This document shows positions 16,894 through 24,944 of a DNA stretch of 44,277 bases, piece by piece; the first letter of the stretch is position 1; every line of letters begins with the position of its first letter. The DNA lies in the NCBI GenBank assembly GCA_964651385.1, contig CAZYYM010000018.1, positions 1 through 44,277 of the forward strand, written 5' to 3'. This DNA is from GCA-001735895 sp964651385. Its GTDB lineage: Bacteria > Pseudomonadota > Gammaproteobacteria > GCA-001735895. Made by a program: the position numbers and the translations under genes. A model generated the notes under the pieces. The model was given only the letters and a program-made list of their open reading frames with translations. It had not been told where the DNA came from and did no database searches.

Positions 16894-18708
16894 TTACAAA
16901 CCCAGGCGTTGTAAGGTTTCTGGATTGGGCTCACCATCTTCATTCCAACCACGCATCTGATAGTATTCGGGTAGCATCTGGTCAAGTTTACAAACCAGAC
17001 CTTTGGCCGTACCAACGTTCGCCGGTTCTTCGAGAATCCGCTTCGGCAGGGTGTCGTCCTGCTTGCCCAGCCCGGCTTTTATGTTAAACAAACGTTCCAT
17101 ATTCCAGATGCGCTCACCTGTTGTTTGTACGTCTTCAAGAGTCCAGTCGGTCTCGCAGGATGCGTTAACCAGTTCGAGGTAGTCTGCGATAGTCCAGCCG
17201 CAACCACCGGGAAAAAGGCATAGCCCGGACGAATCTATAAATGCGACTTCATTCTGTGAATCGCGGACAACTTCTGCCTTGCCAGCTACCTCGGTGCTTT
17301 CGAAATCGTGGCCATAGGGGTCTGCACGTAAATGGCATGCGCCACGATTACTGGTGGCATATGCGAGCCCCATGCCCTGCATACCGCGCCCGTCGTAGGC
17401 AGCAAATTCCTGACCTTTAACCGACATGGATAAATCCGGATGTCCATACTTTTCACAGAGTCGTTTTGATCCCATTGCGATATCGGTACCAAAGCCTTCG
17501 TTGTGTGCGGTGAGTTCTCCGATTGCGACCAATGCTTCTGCCGAACCAAATTCGAGTTTAATGCCACCGGTTTCTGTTTCACCGATGGCGCCGATGTCGA
17601 ATAATTCCATTGCTGCGGCAATCGTTCCGCCCAGCGAAATCGGATCCATGCCAAATTCATTGCAGAGAAAGCCGACATAGGTAGCAGCATCGATGTCATC
17701 GACACCAACTGCGGCGCCAAGCGCATAGGCGGTTTCGTATTCGAGGCCCCCCGAAGCACCATGGTACTGGGGCTTGTCTTTGACAGAAAAGTGTGTGGGG
17801 TCGACTTTACAGATTCGTCCACAACCTATCGTACAGCCAAAACAGGCACCGTTGGTAACGAAGTTAGAGTGACCGTTCTCGTTCGGAGTGTGCATTGCTT
17901 CAGCGTTTATTTTGTCAACTCCTTCAAATCGAACGCCGCGGTTATTGCGGGTCGGCAGAGCACCGAAACTATTGGTGACATCGATCATAGGCAAAGTGCC
18001 GTCACGAGACATTTCATCTCGGTCATTCATGCGTGCATTGACTTCACTAGCGAGTTTAAAAAATCCTGCTGGATCAGGACTCTTTACGCCTTTAGTTCCG
18101 CGTACTGCTATGGTCTTAATTTTCTTCGCGCCCATCACCGTACCAACCCCGGATCGCCCGGCAGCGCGGTGTAAATCATTAACCACACAGGCATAGCGGC
18201 AAAGGTTTTCACCTGCCTGACCGATAGAAGCGAAGCGCATCAACGGGTCACTATATTTAGTATGTAGAATTTCCTCTGTTTCCCAAACCGTTTTACCCCA
18301 GACGTCCGTTGCATCGCAGAGTTCGACTTTGTCGTTTTCGATATGCAGATAAACCGGCTTTTCAGATTCGCCCTCAATGATTAACATATCATATCCGGCA
18401 AATTTCAACTCCGCCCCGAACTTACCACCTGAATTGGAGCAGGCAATGGCATCCGTTAACGCGCCCTTGGTGATGACGGAATATCGGCCGCTGGTCGAAG
18501 CCAGGGTGCCGGTTACCGGGCCAGTGGCAAAAATCAGCTTGTTTTGCGGAGACAAGGCATCGGCCGAAGGGTTCATTTCTTCGAGTAGATATTTACTGCC
18601 CAAACCACGCTGACCCAGATAATCGTTCGCCCACGCCATATTCAGAGGCTCGATCTTGCAAGTGCCTTCAGTCAGGTTGACGCGTAAAATCTGTCTTTGC
18701 CAGGTCAT
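16894..18708 (-). CDS. Aldehyde ferredoxin oxidoreductase family tungsten/molybdenum enzyme
   Basis: A 604-residue protein of the AOR family (AOR_N, then the helical AOR_C region). The [4Fe-4S] ligands are C-x2-C-x3-C at Cys289, Cys292 and Cys296 (ACFGCTIGC), plus Cys497 (DSSGLC), the known AOR arrangement. The N-terminal cofactor-binding part includes ATGPVTGTLASTSGRYSV (61-78) and GGLEYET (320-326). AOR enzymes oxidise aldehydes to acids, or related substrates, using a bis-pyranopterin tungsten cofactor; the substrate here cannot be read. The ATG at 18708 with AGGAGAACACCG upstream is preferred over an earlier in-frame start at 18774 whose extension is not family-like. Operon with a MoaD-like gene; divergent from an ABM monooxygenase. 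Confidence 0.93.
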   Translation of the reverse strand: MTWQRQILRVNLTEGTCKIEPLNMAWANDYLGQRGLGSKYLLEEMNPSADALSPQNKLIFATGPVTGTLASTSGRYSVITKGALTDAIACSNSGGKFGAELKFAGYDMLIIEGESEKPVYLHIENDKVELCDATDVWGKTVWETEEILHTKYSDPLMRFASIGQAGENLCRYACVVNDLHRAAGRSGVGTVMGAKKIKTIAVRGTKGVKSPDPAGFFKLASEVNARMNDRDEMSRDGTLPMIDVTNSFGALPTRNNRGVRFEGVDKINAEAMHTPNENGHSNFVTNGACFGCTIGCGRICKVDPTHFSVKDKPQYHGASGGLEYETAYALGAAVGVDDIDAATYVGFLCNEFGMDPISLGGTIAAAMELFDIGAIGETETGGIKLEFGSAEALVAIGELTAHNEGFGTDIAMGSKRLCEKYGHPDLSMSVKGQEFAAYDGRGMQGMGLAYATSNRGACHLRADPYGHDFESTEVAGKAEVVRDSQNEVAFIDSSGLCLFPGGCGWTIADYLELVNASCETDWTLEDVQTTGERIWNMERLFNIKAGLGKQDDTLPKRILEEPANVGTAKGLVCKLDQMLPEYYQMRGWNEDGEPNPETLQRLGL

Positions 18709-18868
18709 CGGTGTTCTCCTCGAGCACGATTTATTATGGCTGTGATTGTAGCGCTTAGTGACTGTGCTTAACAAATCAAAAATGAGTCGATACTGATAAT
18801 ACCGATTGGAAATTGTATTGGCTTATTGTTAGGCTAGGGTGGAGTTCGCCCGGGGGTAAAACAGTTTC

Positions 18869-19177
18869 ATGATCAAAGTAATTATCGAACGCGTCATCGC
18901 CGAAGGTCTCGAGGTACCATATGAAAAAGCCATCGCGGAGCTGTTGACCGTGATGACGCGGGCACCTGGTTATTTATCCGGTGAATCGCTAGTTGATGTC
19001 AGAAAACCCAATCACTATGTGATTGTGGCGCGCTGGTCCGATCAGGCTTCCTGGGATGAGTGGTTTCGCTCGGAGGATCGTAAACAGGTTTTGACCGCGA
19101 TAGCTCCCTTTTTGCAAACCAATGAAAAGTTTACGGTGTTGCAGCAATTGTCGTATCACAAGTATTCGCGCAGCTGA
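18869..19177 (+). CDS. Antibiotic biosynthesis monooxygenase (ABM) domain protein
   Basis: A 102-residue single ABM-domain protein with a ferredoxin-like alpha/beta fold. The typical segments are MIKVIIERVI, MTRAPGYLSGESL (about 31-43), NHYVIVARWSDQASWDEWFRS (split: strand about 50-57, helix about 60-70). Members include small cofactor-free quinol monooxygenases, heme-degrading enzymes and uncharacterised stress proteins; nothing here decides which. It is divergent from the AOR gene with 160 nt between them, so shared control is possible. rnpB follows downstream on the same strand. Confidence 0.88.
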   Translation: MIKVIIERVIAEGLEVPYEKAIAELLTVMTRAPGYLSGESLVDVRKPNHYVIVARWSDQASWDEWFRSEDRKQVLTAIAPFLQTNEKFTVLQQLSYHKYSRS

Positions 19178-19320
19178 TACCCGGCAGTTTAAATTACCAG
19201 AATTAACCGGCTGAGAATAAATTAGTCATACAGAAATAAGCCGATAGATAATAATTGCAGCGTTTTGTCATTCAGTACGGATAATTACTGGACCATAAAG
19301 ATATTACGAGCTTACAAAAA

Positions 19321-19350
19321 TTAACTCGATACAAGAAATTCAAGTATCAT
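19321..19350 (+). promoter_or_regulatory. Promoter of the RNase P RNA gene
   Basis: TTAACT (19321-19326) and TATCAT (19345-19350) are separated by 18 nt; the second matches 5 of 6 consensus bases. The RNA 5' end inferred from pairing with its 3' end is 19358, about 7 nt past the -10 box, which fits this promoter well. Confidence 0.6.
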
Positions 19351-19357
19351 AACTACC

Positions 19358-19710
<353 letters not shown>

Positions 19711-19714
19711 ACCT

Positions 19715-19752
19715 TCGATATTTAGTCACCGCAAAGGTGACTAAATATTCGA
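19715..19752 (+). terminator. Long stem-loop after RNase P RNA
   Basis: A near-perfect inverted repeat with a 13-bp uninterrupted core (19718-19730 with 19736-19748), a 5-nt loop, and 3 more pairs beyond a one-base bulge. It starts 5 nt after the RNA's 3' end. A U-tract does not follow on the plus strand, so it may stop polymerase imperfectly or mark a 3'-end processing and protection structure. Confidence 0.55.
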
Positions 19753-19940
19753 ACCAGGTATGTCTGAGTCCTATTACCAACAGGTAAGAAATCCCCAAAA
19801 AACCGCATAACTTAAAGTGTTACATTAACTTACAACTCTAAGCTTCCGATTTAACTAAATATATAGAGTTTGATAATGCTTTCCTATGCTAAGTCATTGA
19901 GTTATTGAGAAAAAACCCTGTTTTTTACCCCTGATTTCAC
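19753..19940. other. AT-rich spacer between rnpB and the mra promoter
   Basis: No credible gene is seen. A 16-codon open frame (19760-19810) is too short to support. An A6/T6 inverted repeat lies near 19913-19927, just before the mra promoter. The region between gene ends (19711-20022) otherwise contains only the rnpB stem-loop and the mraZ control region. Confidence 0.5.
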
Positions 19941-20001
19941 TTGACTTGTGGGGTATTTAGGCCATATTGTGTGTATTAGTGGGTTAAAGTGTCATATTGT
20001 G
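19941..20001 (+). promoter_or_regulatory. mra promoter with MraZ-box repeat array
   Basis: TTGACT (19941-19946) and TATTGT (19965-19970) with 18 nt between them form a plausible promoter for the dcw cluster. Around and downstream of it GTG triplets recur at 19948, 19969, 19979, 19989 and 19999, mostly exactly 10 bp apart, with GTGGG in two of them. CATATTGTG occurs twice exactly 30 bp apart (19963 and 19993). MraZ is known to bind TGGG-type repeats spaced by one helical turn in this position, so this is probably the autoregulatory operator. Confidence 0.65.
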
Positions 20002-20022
20002 ACAAAAATAGCGGGTTAGGGC

Positions 20023-20481
20023 GTGCACAAATTTCGAGGTGATTCCAGTTTATCACTAGATGCGAAGGGCAGGGTTGTTTTGCCGGCGAAATACCGTGAG
20101 CGCCTGTCCGAAATCTGTAATAACCAGGTCGTTATCACCATCGACACTGACAGTCCTTGCCTGCTGATGTACCCGCTCAACGAGTGGGAGTTAATCGAGG
20201 CAAAAATCGATGCTTTACCCAGTCTTAACGACATGACTCGACGACTTCAGCGGCTTTTAATCGGCCATGCTACCGATGTTGAAGTCGATGCCAATGGTCG
20301 ATTTTTACTGTCAAATACACTACGCGAGCATGCTCGATTGACCAAGAAGGTAGTTTTGATAGGACAGGGCAAAAAATTTGAAATATGGGATGAGGAGAAC
20401 TGGAATAAAAGTAAGGAAAGCTGGTTGTCCGATAAAGCCGATAGTGATATGCCACAGGCATTAGCAGAATTGTCGTTATGA
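20023..20481 (+). CDS. mraZ: Transcriptional regulator MraZ
   Basis: A 152-residue MraZ with two AbrB-like repeats. The first opens with FRGDSSLSLDAKGRVVLPAKYRE (split: residues 4-14 and 15-26), the second with ATDVEVDANGRFLLSNTLREHA. The DAKGR and DANGR cores are the conserved DXXXR signature. MraZ is a ring-forming repressor of the mra/dcw operon. The start is GTG at 20023, preceded by TTAGGGC. Its stop overlaps rsmH by 4 nt. Confidence 0.96.
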   Translation: MHKFRGDSSLSLDAKGRVVLPAKYRERLSEICNNQVVITIDTDSPCLLMYPLNEWELIEAKIDALPSLNDMTRRLQRLLIGHATDVEVDANGRFLLSNTLREHARLTKKVVLIGQGKKFEIWDEENWNKSKESWLSDKADSDMPQALAELSL

Positions 20482-21422
20482 TTCAGTCAGGTTTTCGTCA
20501 TGCATCCGTACTACGGAGCGAAGTTATTGCCCAGCTTGAGGTCCGTTCCGATGGCATATACGTCGATGGTACTTATGGTAGGGGCGGTCATGCGCAATTG
20601 ATACTTGACCAGCTAGGCGAGCAAGGGCGATTAATCGTAATGGATAAAGATCCGGAGGCGATTGAATCGGCCCGTCAGTGTATGGGACAGGATGCTCGTG
20701 TCACAATTTTTCATGACGATTACACCGCTATGAGCGAACAGCTCGCTGGACTGAAATTGAGCGAAAAAGTTGACGGTGTTTTACTCGATCTCGGTGTATC
20801 GTCACCTCAGCTTGACGATGCCAGTCGTGGGTTCAGTTTTCAGAAAAACGGTCCATTAGACATGCGTATGAATCCTGAGCAGGGTGAATCAGCAGCCGAG
20901 TGGTTAGGTTACGCGGATGAAATGGATATTGCTAAAGTATTATGGGAGCTGGGTGAAGAGCGTTTCTCACGCCGCATTGCGCGCAAGATAGTCGAAACAC
21001 GCGATCGGCAGCCGATTGAAGACACTGCTGGCTTATCGGCTCTCATTGCCAGTTGCATTCCCCAACGCGATCACAGGAAACATCCCGCTACGCGCAGTTT
21101 TCAGGCGATTCGTATTCATGTCAATCGTGAGCTCGAGCATATTGTTGAAATACTCGATTCTATATTTGATGTATTGAGGACAGGCGGCAGATTGTTAGTG
21201 ATTAGCTTTCATTCCCTCGAAGATCGCCTGGTCAAACGTTTTTTCAAGGCACAAAGTAGCAGCCCAAAGGTGCCGAAAGGTATGGCAATACCGGAAAGTG
21301 AGCTGGTTTCGAATATTCGTCTCAAGATAGTTGGCAAGGCAATTAAGGCCGGAGACGCGGAGCTGGCTGCTAATCCACGGTCTCGGTCGGCAGTATTACG
21401 CGTTGCTGAGAGAATAGCTTAA
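20478..21422 (+). CDS. rsmH: 16S rRNA (cytosine1402-N4)-methyltransferase RsmH
   Basis: A 314-residue class I SAM methyltransferase, formerly MraW. It methylates N4 of C1402 in 16S rRNA. Motifs are the HASVLRSEV opening, the SAM site YVDGTYGRGGHAQLIL (about 29-44), LDLGVSSPQLDDASRGFSF (about 103-121) and VISFHSLEDRLVKRFF (about 244-259). Complete and of usual length. Coupled to mraZ (ATGA) and to ftsL (TAATG). Confidence 0.97.
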   Translation: MIQSGFRHASVLRSEVIAQLEVRSDGIYVDGTYGRGGHAQLILDQLGEQGRLIVMDKDPEAIESARQCMGQDARVTIFHDDYTAMSEQLAGLKLSEKVDGVLLDLGVSSPQLDDASRGFSFQKNGPLDMRMNPEQGESAAEWLGYADEMDIAKVLWELGEERFSRRIARKIVETRDRQPIEDTAGLSALIASCIPQRDHRKHPATRSFQAIRIHVNRELEHIVEILDSIFDVLRTGGRLLVISFHSLEDRLVKRFFKAQSSSPKVPKGMAIPESELVSNIRLKIVGKAIKAGDAELAANPRSRSAVLRVAERIA

Positions 21423-21685
21423 TGAAGCACAAATACTGGTTTGTGCTGCTGATAGCAATGGTTCTCAGCAGTGCCTTAACTGTGATTTATGTGAAACACG
21501 AGAGTCGGGTTTTGTTTGCCGAATTACGTCATTTGCAAAAGCAGCAGGATCAGGCAGTAATTCAGTGGAGCAGGTTGCAATTACAAAATTCCACACTAGC
21601 CACCCAGAGCAATATTGAATCACAGGCGCGTAAGAGCCTGAAAATGCGACTACCTGAAACGGTGCAACTGGTGAAACTGCCATGA
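21422..21685 (+). CDS. ftsL: Cell division protein FtsL
   Basis: An 87-residue bitopic membrane protein. A short cytoplasmic N-terminus is followed by one membrane helix (about residues 6-24) and a periplasmic coiled coil with heptad Leu/Val spacing (about 30-70). FtsL forms the FtsQLB complex that activates FtsWI at the septum. Identity rests on topology, size and position between rsmH and ftsI, since FtsL sequences diverge widely. Confidence 0.9.
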   Translation: MKHKYWFVLLIAMVLSSALTVIYVKHESRVLFAELRHLQKQQDQAVIQWSRLQLQNSTLATQSNIESQARKSLKMRLPETVQLVKLP

Positions 21686-23424
21686 AGCAGTTAGCCGATG
21701 AACAGGCGAAAAATCAGGCGGTGTTTTTTACCGGACGACACTATCTGGTATTGGGTTTAATGTTATCTCTGCTTGCTGGTCTGGTTGGTCGAGCGTTTTA
21801 TTTGCAAATCGTAGAGCAGGCGTTTCTTGCAGAGCAGGGGGAGCAACGCCAGATAAGAACGATCGAGACGCCTGCCTACCGGGGCACAATAGCTGATCGT
21901 CACGGTACTCCTCTGGCAATCAGTACGCCTGTGGACTCGGTCTGGGTTAATCCGGGTGAAATTCTACGGGATTTGCCGGCGCTAAAATCAGTTTCCAAAA
22001 AGCTTGGGCTCAATTACCGCGATACGGTCGCTGCCTTGAAACAAAAGGCCGGTAAAGAGTTTATATATCTCAAACGTCAACTCGAACCTGAGGTTGCCCG
22101 GTCGATCGCCAAAGGAGTCGACGGTGTTTATCTTCAGCGCGAATATAACCGCTACTATCCGGCCGGTGAAGTGGTGTCACATCTACTTGGATTTACCGAC
22201 ATCGACGACAAAGGACAGGAAGGGCTGGAACTCATCTATGAGAATTGGTTGAAGGCGCGACCGGGACAGCGTCGTGTTATTCGCAATCGAAAAGGCGAGG
22301 TGGTAGAAGAGCTGGCGCAGGTCAAACGTTCGCGTTCGGGCAATGACATAATTACCAGCATTGATATGCGTTTGCAATATATTGCCTATCGCAGTCTGGC
22401 GAGAGCGATTCAATATCACGGTGCAAAATCGGGTAGTGCGGTTTTGATCGATGCACGCAATGGTGAGGTACTGGCGATGGTGAATCAACCGTCGTATAAC
22501 CCGAATCAACGCAACAAAATGACGGCTTCACAGCAGCGCAATCGAGCACTCACCGATGTATTTGAGCCTGGCTCGGCGATTAAACCATTTACGCTGGCAG
22601 CGGCAATAGACCATGGCAAGTTTAACGGAGAAAGTCTGGTTAATACGTCGCCGGGCTGGTTCATGGTCAGCGGTCACCCGATTAAGGATATTCGTAATTA
22701 TGGCAAGCTTGATCTTGCCGGTATATTACGTAAATCGAGTAATGTGGGTGCCTCACGCATCGCGCTTTCGTTAACAGCCAGCGAGCTTTGGCAGTCTTTT
22801 TCGGACTATGGCTTTGGTGGGCCTTCGGGGGTGTCTTTCCCGGCTGAATCTTCCGGTTATTTCCGTCACTATTCCAAGTGGCAACCGCTTGATCATGCCA
22901 CGATGGGATTTGGCTACGGTATTTCGGTGTCTATCACCCAACTTGCGCGTGCCTATGGAATAATTGCCAACCAGGGTCGGGAGCTTGAAATCAGCCTGCT
23001 GAAAAGGCAGCCCGAGGATGTTCCTCAAAATAAAATTTCGCGCCATGTAATGAAATCGACCACTGCTCGAATGATAATTAAAATGATGGAAGAAGTAGTT
23101 GGTCCAAAGGGTACCGCCGCCAAGGCTGCAGTAACTGGATATCGCGTCGCGGGTAAAACCGGGACCGCCAAAAAGAGTATTGCCGGTGGTTATCAGAAAG
23201 ATGATTACATAGCTGTATTTGCCGGCCTGGCGCCTGCCAGCGACCCGCGACTGGTGATGGCAGTGATGATTGATGAACCAACGCAGAATGGTTACTACGG
23301 CGGCACGGTTGCAGCACCGGTATTTCGCGAAGTCATGAGCAATGCGTTACGAATTCTCGATATCGCGCCTGACGATCCCGATACATTGGAAGTTGCGCTT
23401 TCCGCTAAAGGACCGGGGGCATGA
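21682..23424 (+). CDS. ftsI: Peptidoglycan D,D-transpeptidase FtsI (PBP3)
   Basis: A 580-residue class B penicillin-binding protein. A membrane anchor (about 21-43) leads to the dimerisation/pedestal domain (RGTIADRHGTPLA at 68-80) and the transpeptidase domain. Active-site motifs: S298-A-I-K301, S352-S-N354 and K492-T-G. It cross-links septal peptidoglycan with FtsW and is the target of beta-lactams such as aztreonam. Overlaps ftsL and murE by 4 nt each. Confidence 0.97.
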   Translation: MKQLADEQAKNQAVFFTGRHYLVLGLMLSLLAGLVGRAFYLQIVEQAFLAEQGEQRQIRTIETPAYRGTIADRHGTPLAISTPVDSVWVNPGEILRDLPALKSVSKKLGLNYRDTVAALKQKAGKEFIYLKRQLEPEVARSIAKGVDGVYLQREYNRYYPAGEVVSHLLGFTDIDDKGQEGLELIYENWLKARPGQRRVIRNRKGEVVEELAQVKRSRSGNDIITSIDMRLQYIAYRSLARAIQYHGAKSGSAVLIDARNGEVLAMVNQPSYNPNQRNKMTASQQRNRALTDVFEPGSAIKPFTLAAAIDHGKFNGESLVNTSPGWFMVSGHPIKDIRNYGKLDLAGILRKSSNVGASRIALSLTASELWQSFSDYGFGGPSGVSFPAESSGYFRHYSKWQPLDHATMGFGYGISVSITQLARAYGIIANQGRELEISLLKRQPEDVPQNKISRHVMKSTTARMIIKMMEEVVGPKGTAAKAAVTGYRVAGKTGTAKKSIAGGYQKDDYIAVFAGLAPASDPRLVMAVMIDEPTQNGYYGGTVAAPVFREVMSNALRILDIAPDDPDTLEVALSAKGPGA

Positions 23425-24944
23425 TGAACTCGAAAATAATATTAGCAGGGAAGTCGCTGAAGGAACTATTTGCGGGCGTGGTGCTGGCGGAAACGGTGCC
23501 TTCGATGGAAATTAAATATGTTACCAGTAACAGCCGAGAGATTGTGGCCGACTCGCTTTTCATCGCCTTAAAAGGCACGCAATCGCACGGTATCGATTTT
23601 GCGATTGATGCAGTGAAATCGGGTGCGTCGATTGTTATCTACGATGCGCTGGATGAGTATTGCCAAAAACGAATACCGTTGCTGCAAAAACAGGTTAAGA
23701 CCCATTGGATAGGGATTGATCACCTGGATCGGGTGGCTGGAGACATTGTTAGCCGTTTTTACGATGAGCCGAGTAGGGATTTGACGATTGTCGGTGTTAC
23801 CGGTACCGATGGCAAAACCAGCGTCACGCATTTACTCAGCCAGGCTCTGACTCGTCTTGGTCATGTGGTAGGTAGTATAGGCACTCTGGGCTACGGGGTT
23901 GATAATAAATTACAGCAAACCACCCATACCACGCCCGATTCGGTTGCATTGCAATCATATATGCACGAATTCCAGAAAAATGGCTGCCAATATGTAGTGA
24001 TGGAAGTCTCTTCGCACGCCCTCCAGCAATACCGCGTAAATGGGTGTCAGATAGACATTGCGGTGCTGACTAATCTCGGGCGCGATCATCTTGATTATCA
24101 CGGGAATGTCGAGCAATATGCGGCAGCCAAGGCCCGGCTGTTTAATGACTTCGAATTACACGGGCGTGTACTCAATCTGGATGATGACTTCGGAAGGCGT
24201 TTATCGGTGTCGTTTAAAGGTGACGATATGATTCGTTACTCGGCACATTGCCAGGCAGGCGCAGATGCCGAGGTTCGACTGCTGAATCGCGTCATTACCA
24301 AGCAGGGTCAGGACGTTGATGTCATTACTCCTCTGGGTGAGATTCAAGCGCGCACTCAACTAATGGGCGATTTCAATATTGACAATACACTGGCTTGTAT
24401 AGCCGGTTTGATTTCTCTGGGATTTGCTCGCGACGACATTAACCATGCGGTGGCTAATTTAATGCCGATTCCCGGCCGAATGGAAAAATTTTCAGCGGGT
24501 CGGGAATTACCGACAGTGGTAATTGATTTTGCACATACGGAGCAGGCATTGCGTGCCTGTCTGGCTACCAGCCGTATCCATGCACGTGGCGAACTCTGGT
24601 GTATATTTGGTTGCGGTGGTGACCGCGATCCCGGAAAACGTGCAGGAATGGGTCAAGCGGCCGAGCAACTGGCTGATCATATTATTATTACGGATGACAA
24701 TCCGCGCACGGAATCGGCCGAAAAAATTGCGAATGAAATTTTACTCGGTATGAAAGACCCGGCGAGGGTCAGCGTAGTGCACAGTCGTTTGGCTGCGGTT
24801 GAATTCGCGTTATCTCAGGCGGACAGGGATGATCTGGTGGTGATAGCCGGAAAGGGACATGAACAGGAACAAATAATCGGACGTGATCGTTATCCGTTCA
24901 GTGACCGCCACGTTGTTCAACGCATTATAGCGGCTAACCGGTGA
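23421..24944 (+). CDS. murE: UDP-MurNAc-tripeptide synthetase MurE (meso-diaminopimelate adding)
   Basis: A 507-residue Mur ligase. ATP-binding loop GTDGKTS at 128-134; the DDNPR motif at 425-429 is the known selector for meso-diaminopimelate rather than lysine, so the cell wall is of the Gram-negative meso-DAP type. It adds the third residue to UDP-MurNAc-L-Ala-D-Glu in the cytoplasm. Tandem ATG codons at 23421 and 23424 make the exact start uncertain by one residue. Overlaps ftsI by 4 nt. Confidence 0.97.
   Translation: MMNSKIILAGKSLKELFAGVVLAETVPSMEIKYVTSNSREIVADSLFIALKGTQSHGIDFAIDAVKSGASIVIYDALDEYCQKRIPLLQKQVKTHWIGIDHLDRVAGDIVSRFYDEPSRDLTIVGVTGTDGKTSVTHLLSQALTRLGHVVGSIGTLGYGVDNKLQQTTHTTPDSVALQSYMHEFQKNGCQYVVMEVSSHALQQYRVNGCQIDIAVLTNLGRDHLDYHGNVEQYAAAKARLFNDFELHGRVLNLDDDFGRRLSVSFKGDDMIRYSAHCQAGADAEVRLLNRVITKQGQDVDVITPLGEIQARTQLMGDFNIDNTLACIAGLISLGFARDDINHAVANLMPIPGRMEKFSAGRELPTVVIDFAHTEQALRACLATSRIHARGELWCIFGCGGDRDPGKRAGMGQAAEQLADHIIITDDNPRTESAEKIANEILLGMKDPARVSVVHSRLAAVEFALSQADRDDLVVIAGKGHEQEQIIGRDRYPFSDRHVVQRIIAANR

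Noticed and set aside
18709..18774. N-terminal extension of the AOR-family protein
   Set aside because: The extension is basic and not family-like, while the ATG at 18708 has a strong AGGAGA ribosome site.
19760..19810. Sixteen-codon open frame between rnpB and mraZ with AGG just upstream
   Set aside because: Very short, its AGG is too close to the ATG, and no family similarity is recognised; chance is the simplest explanation.
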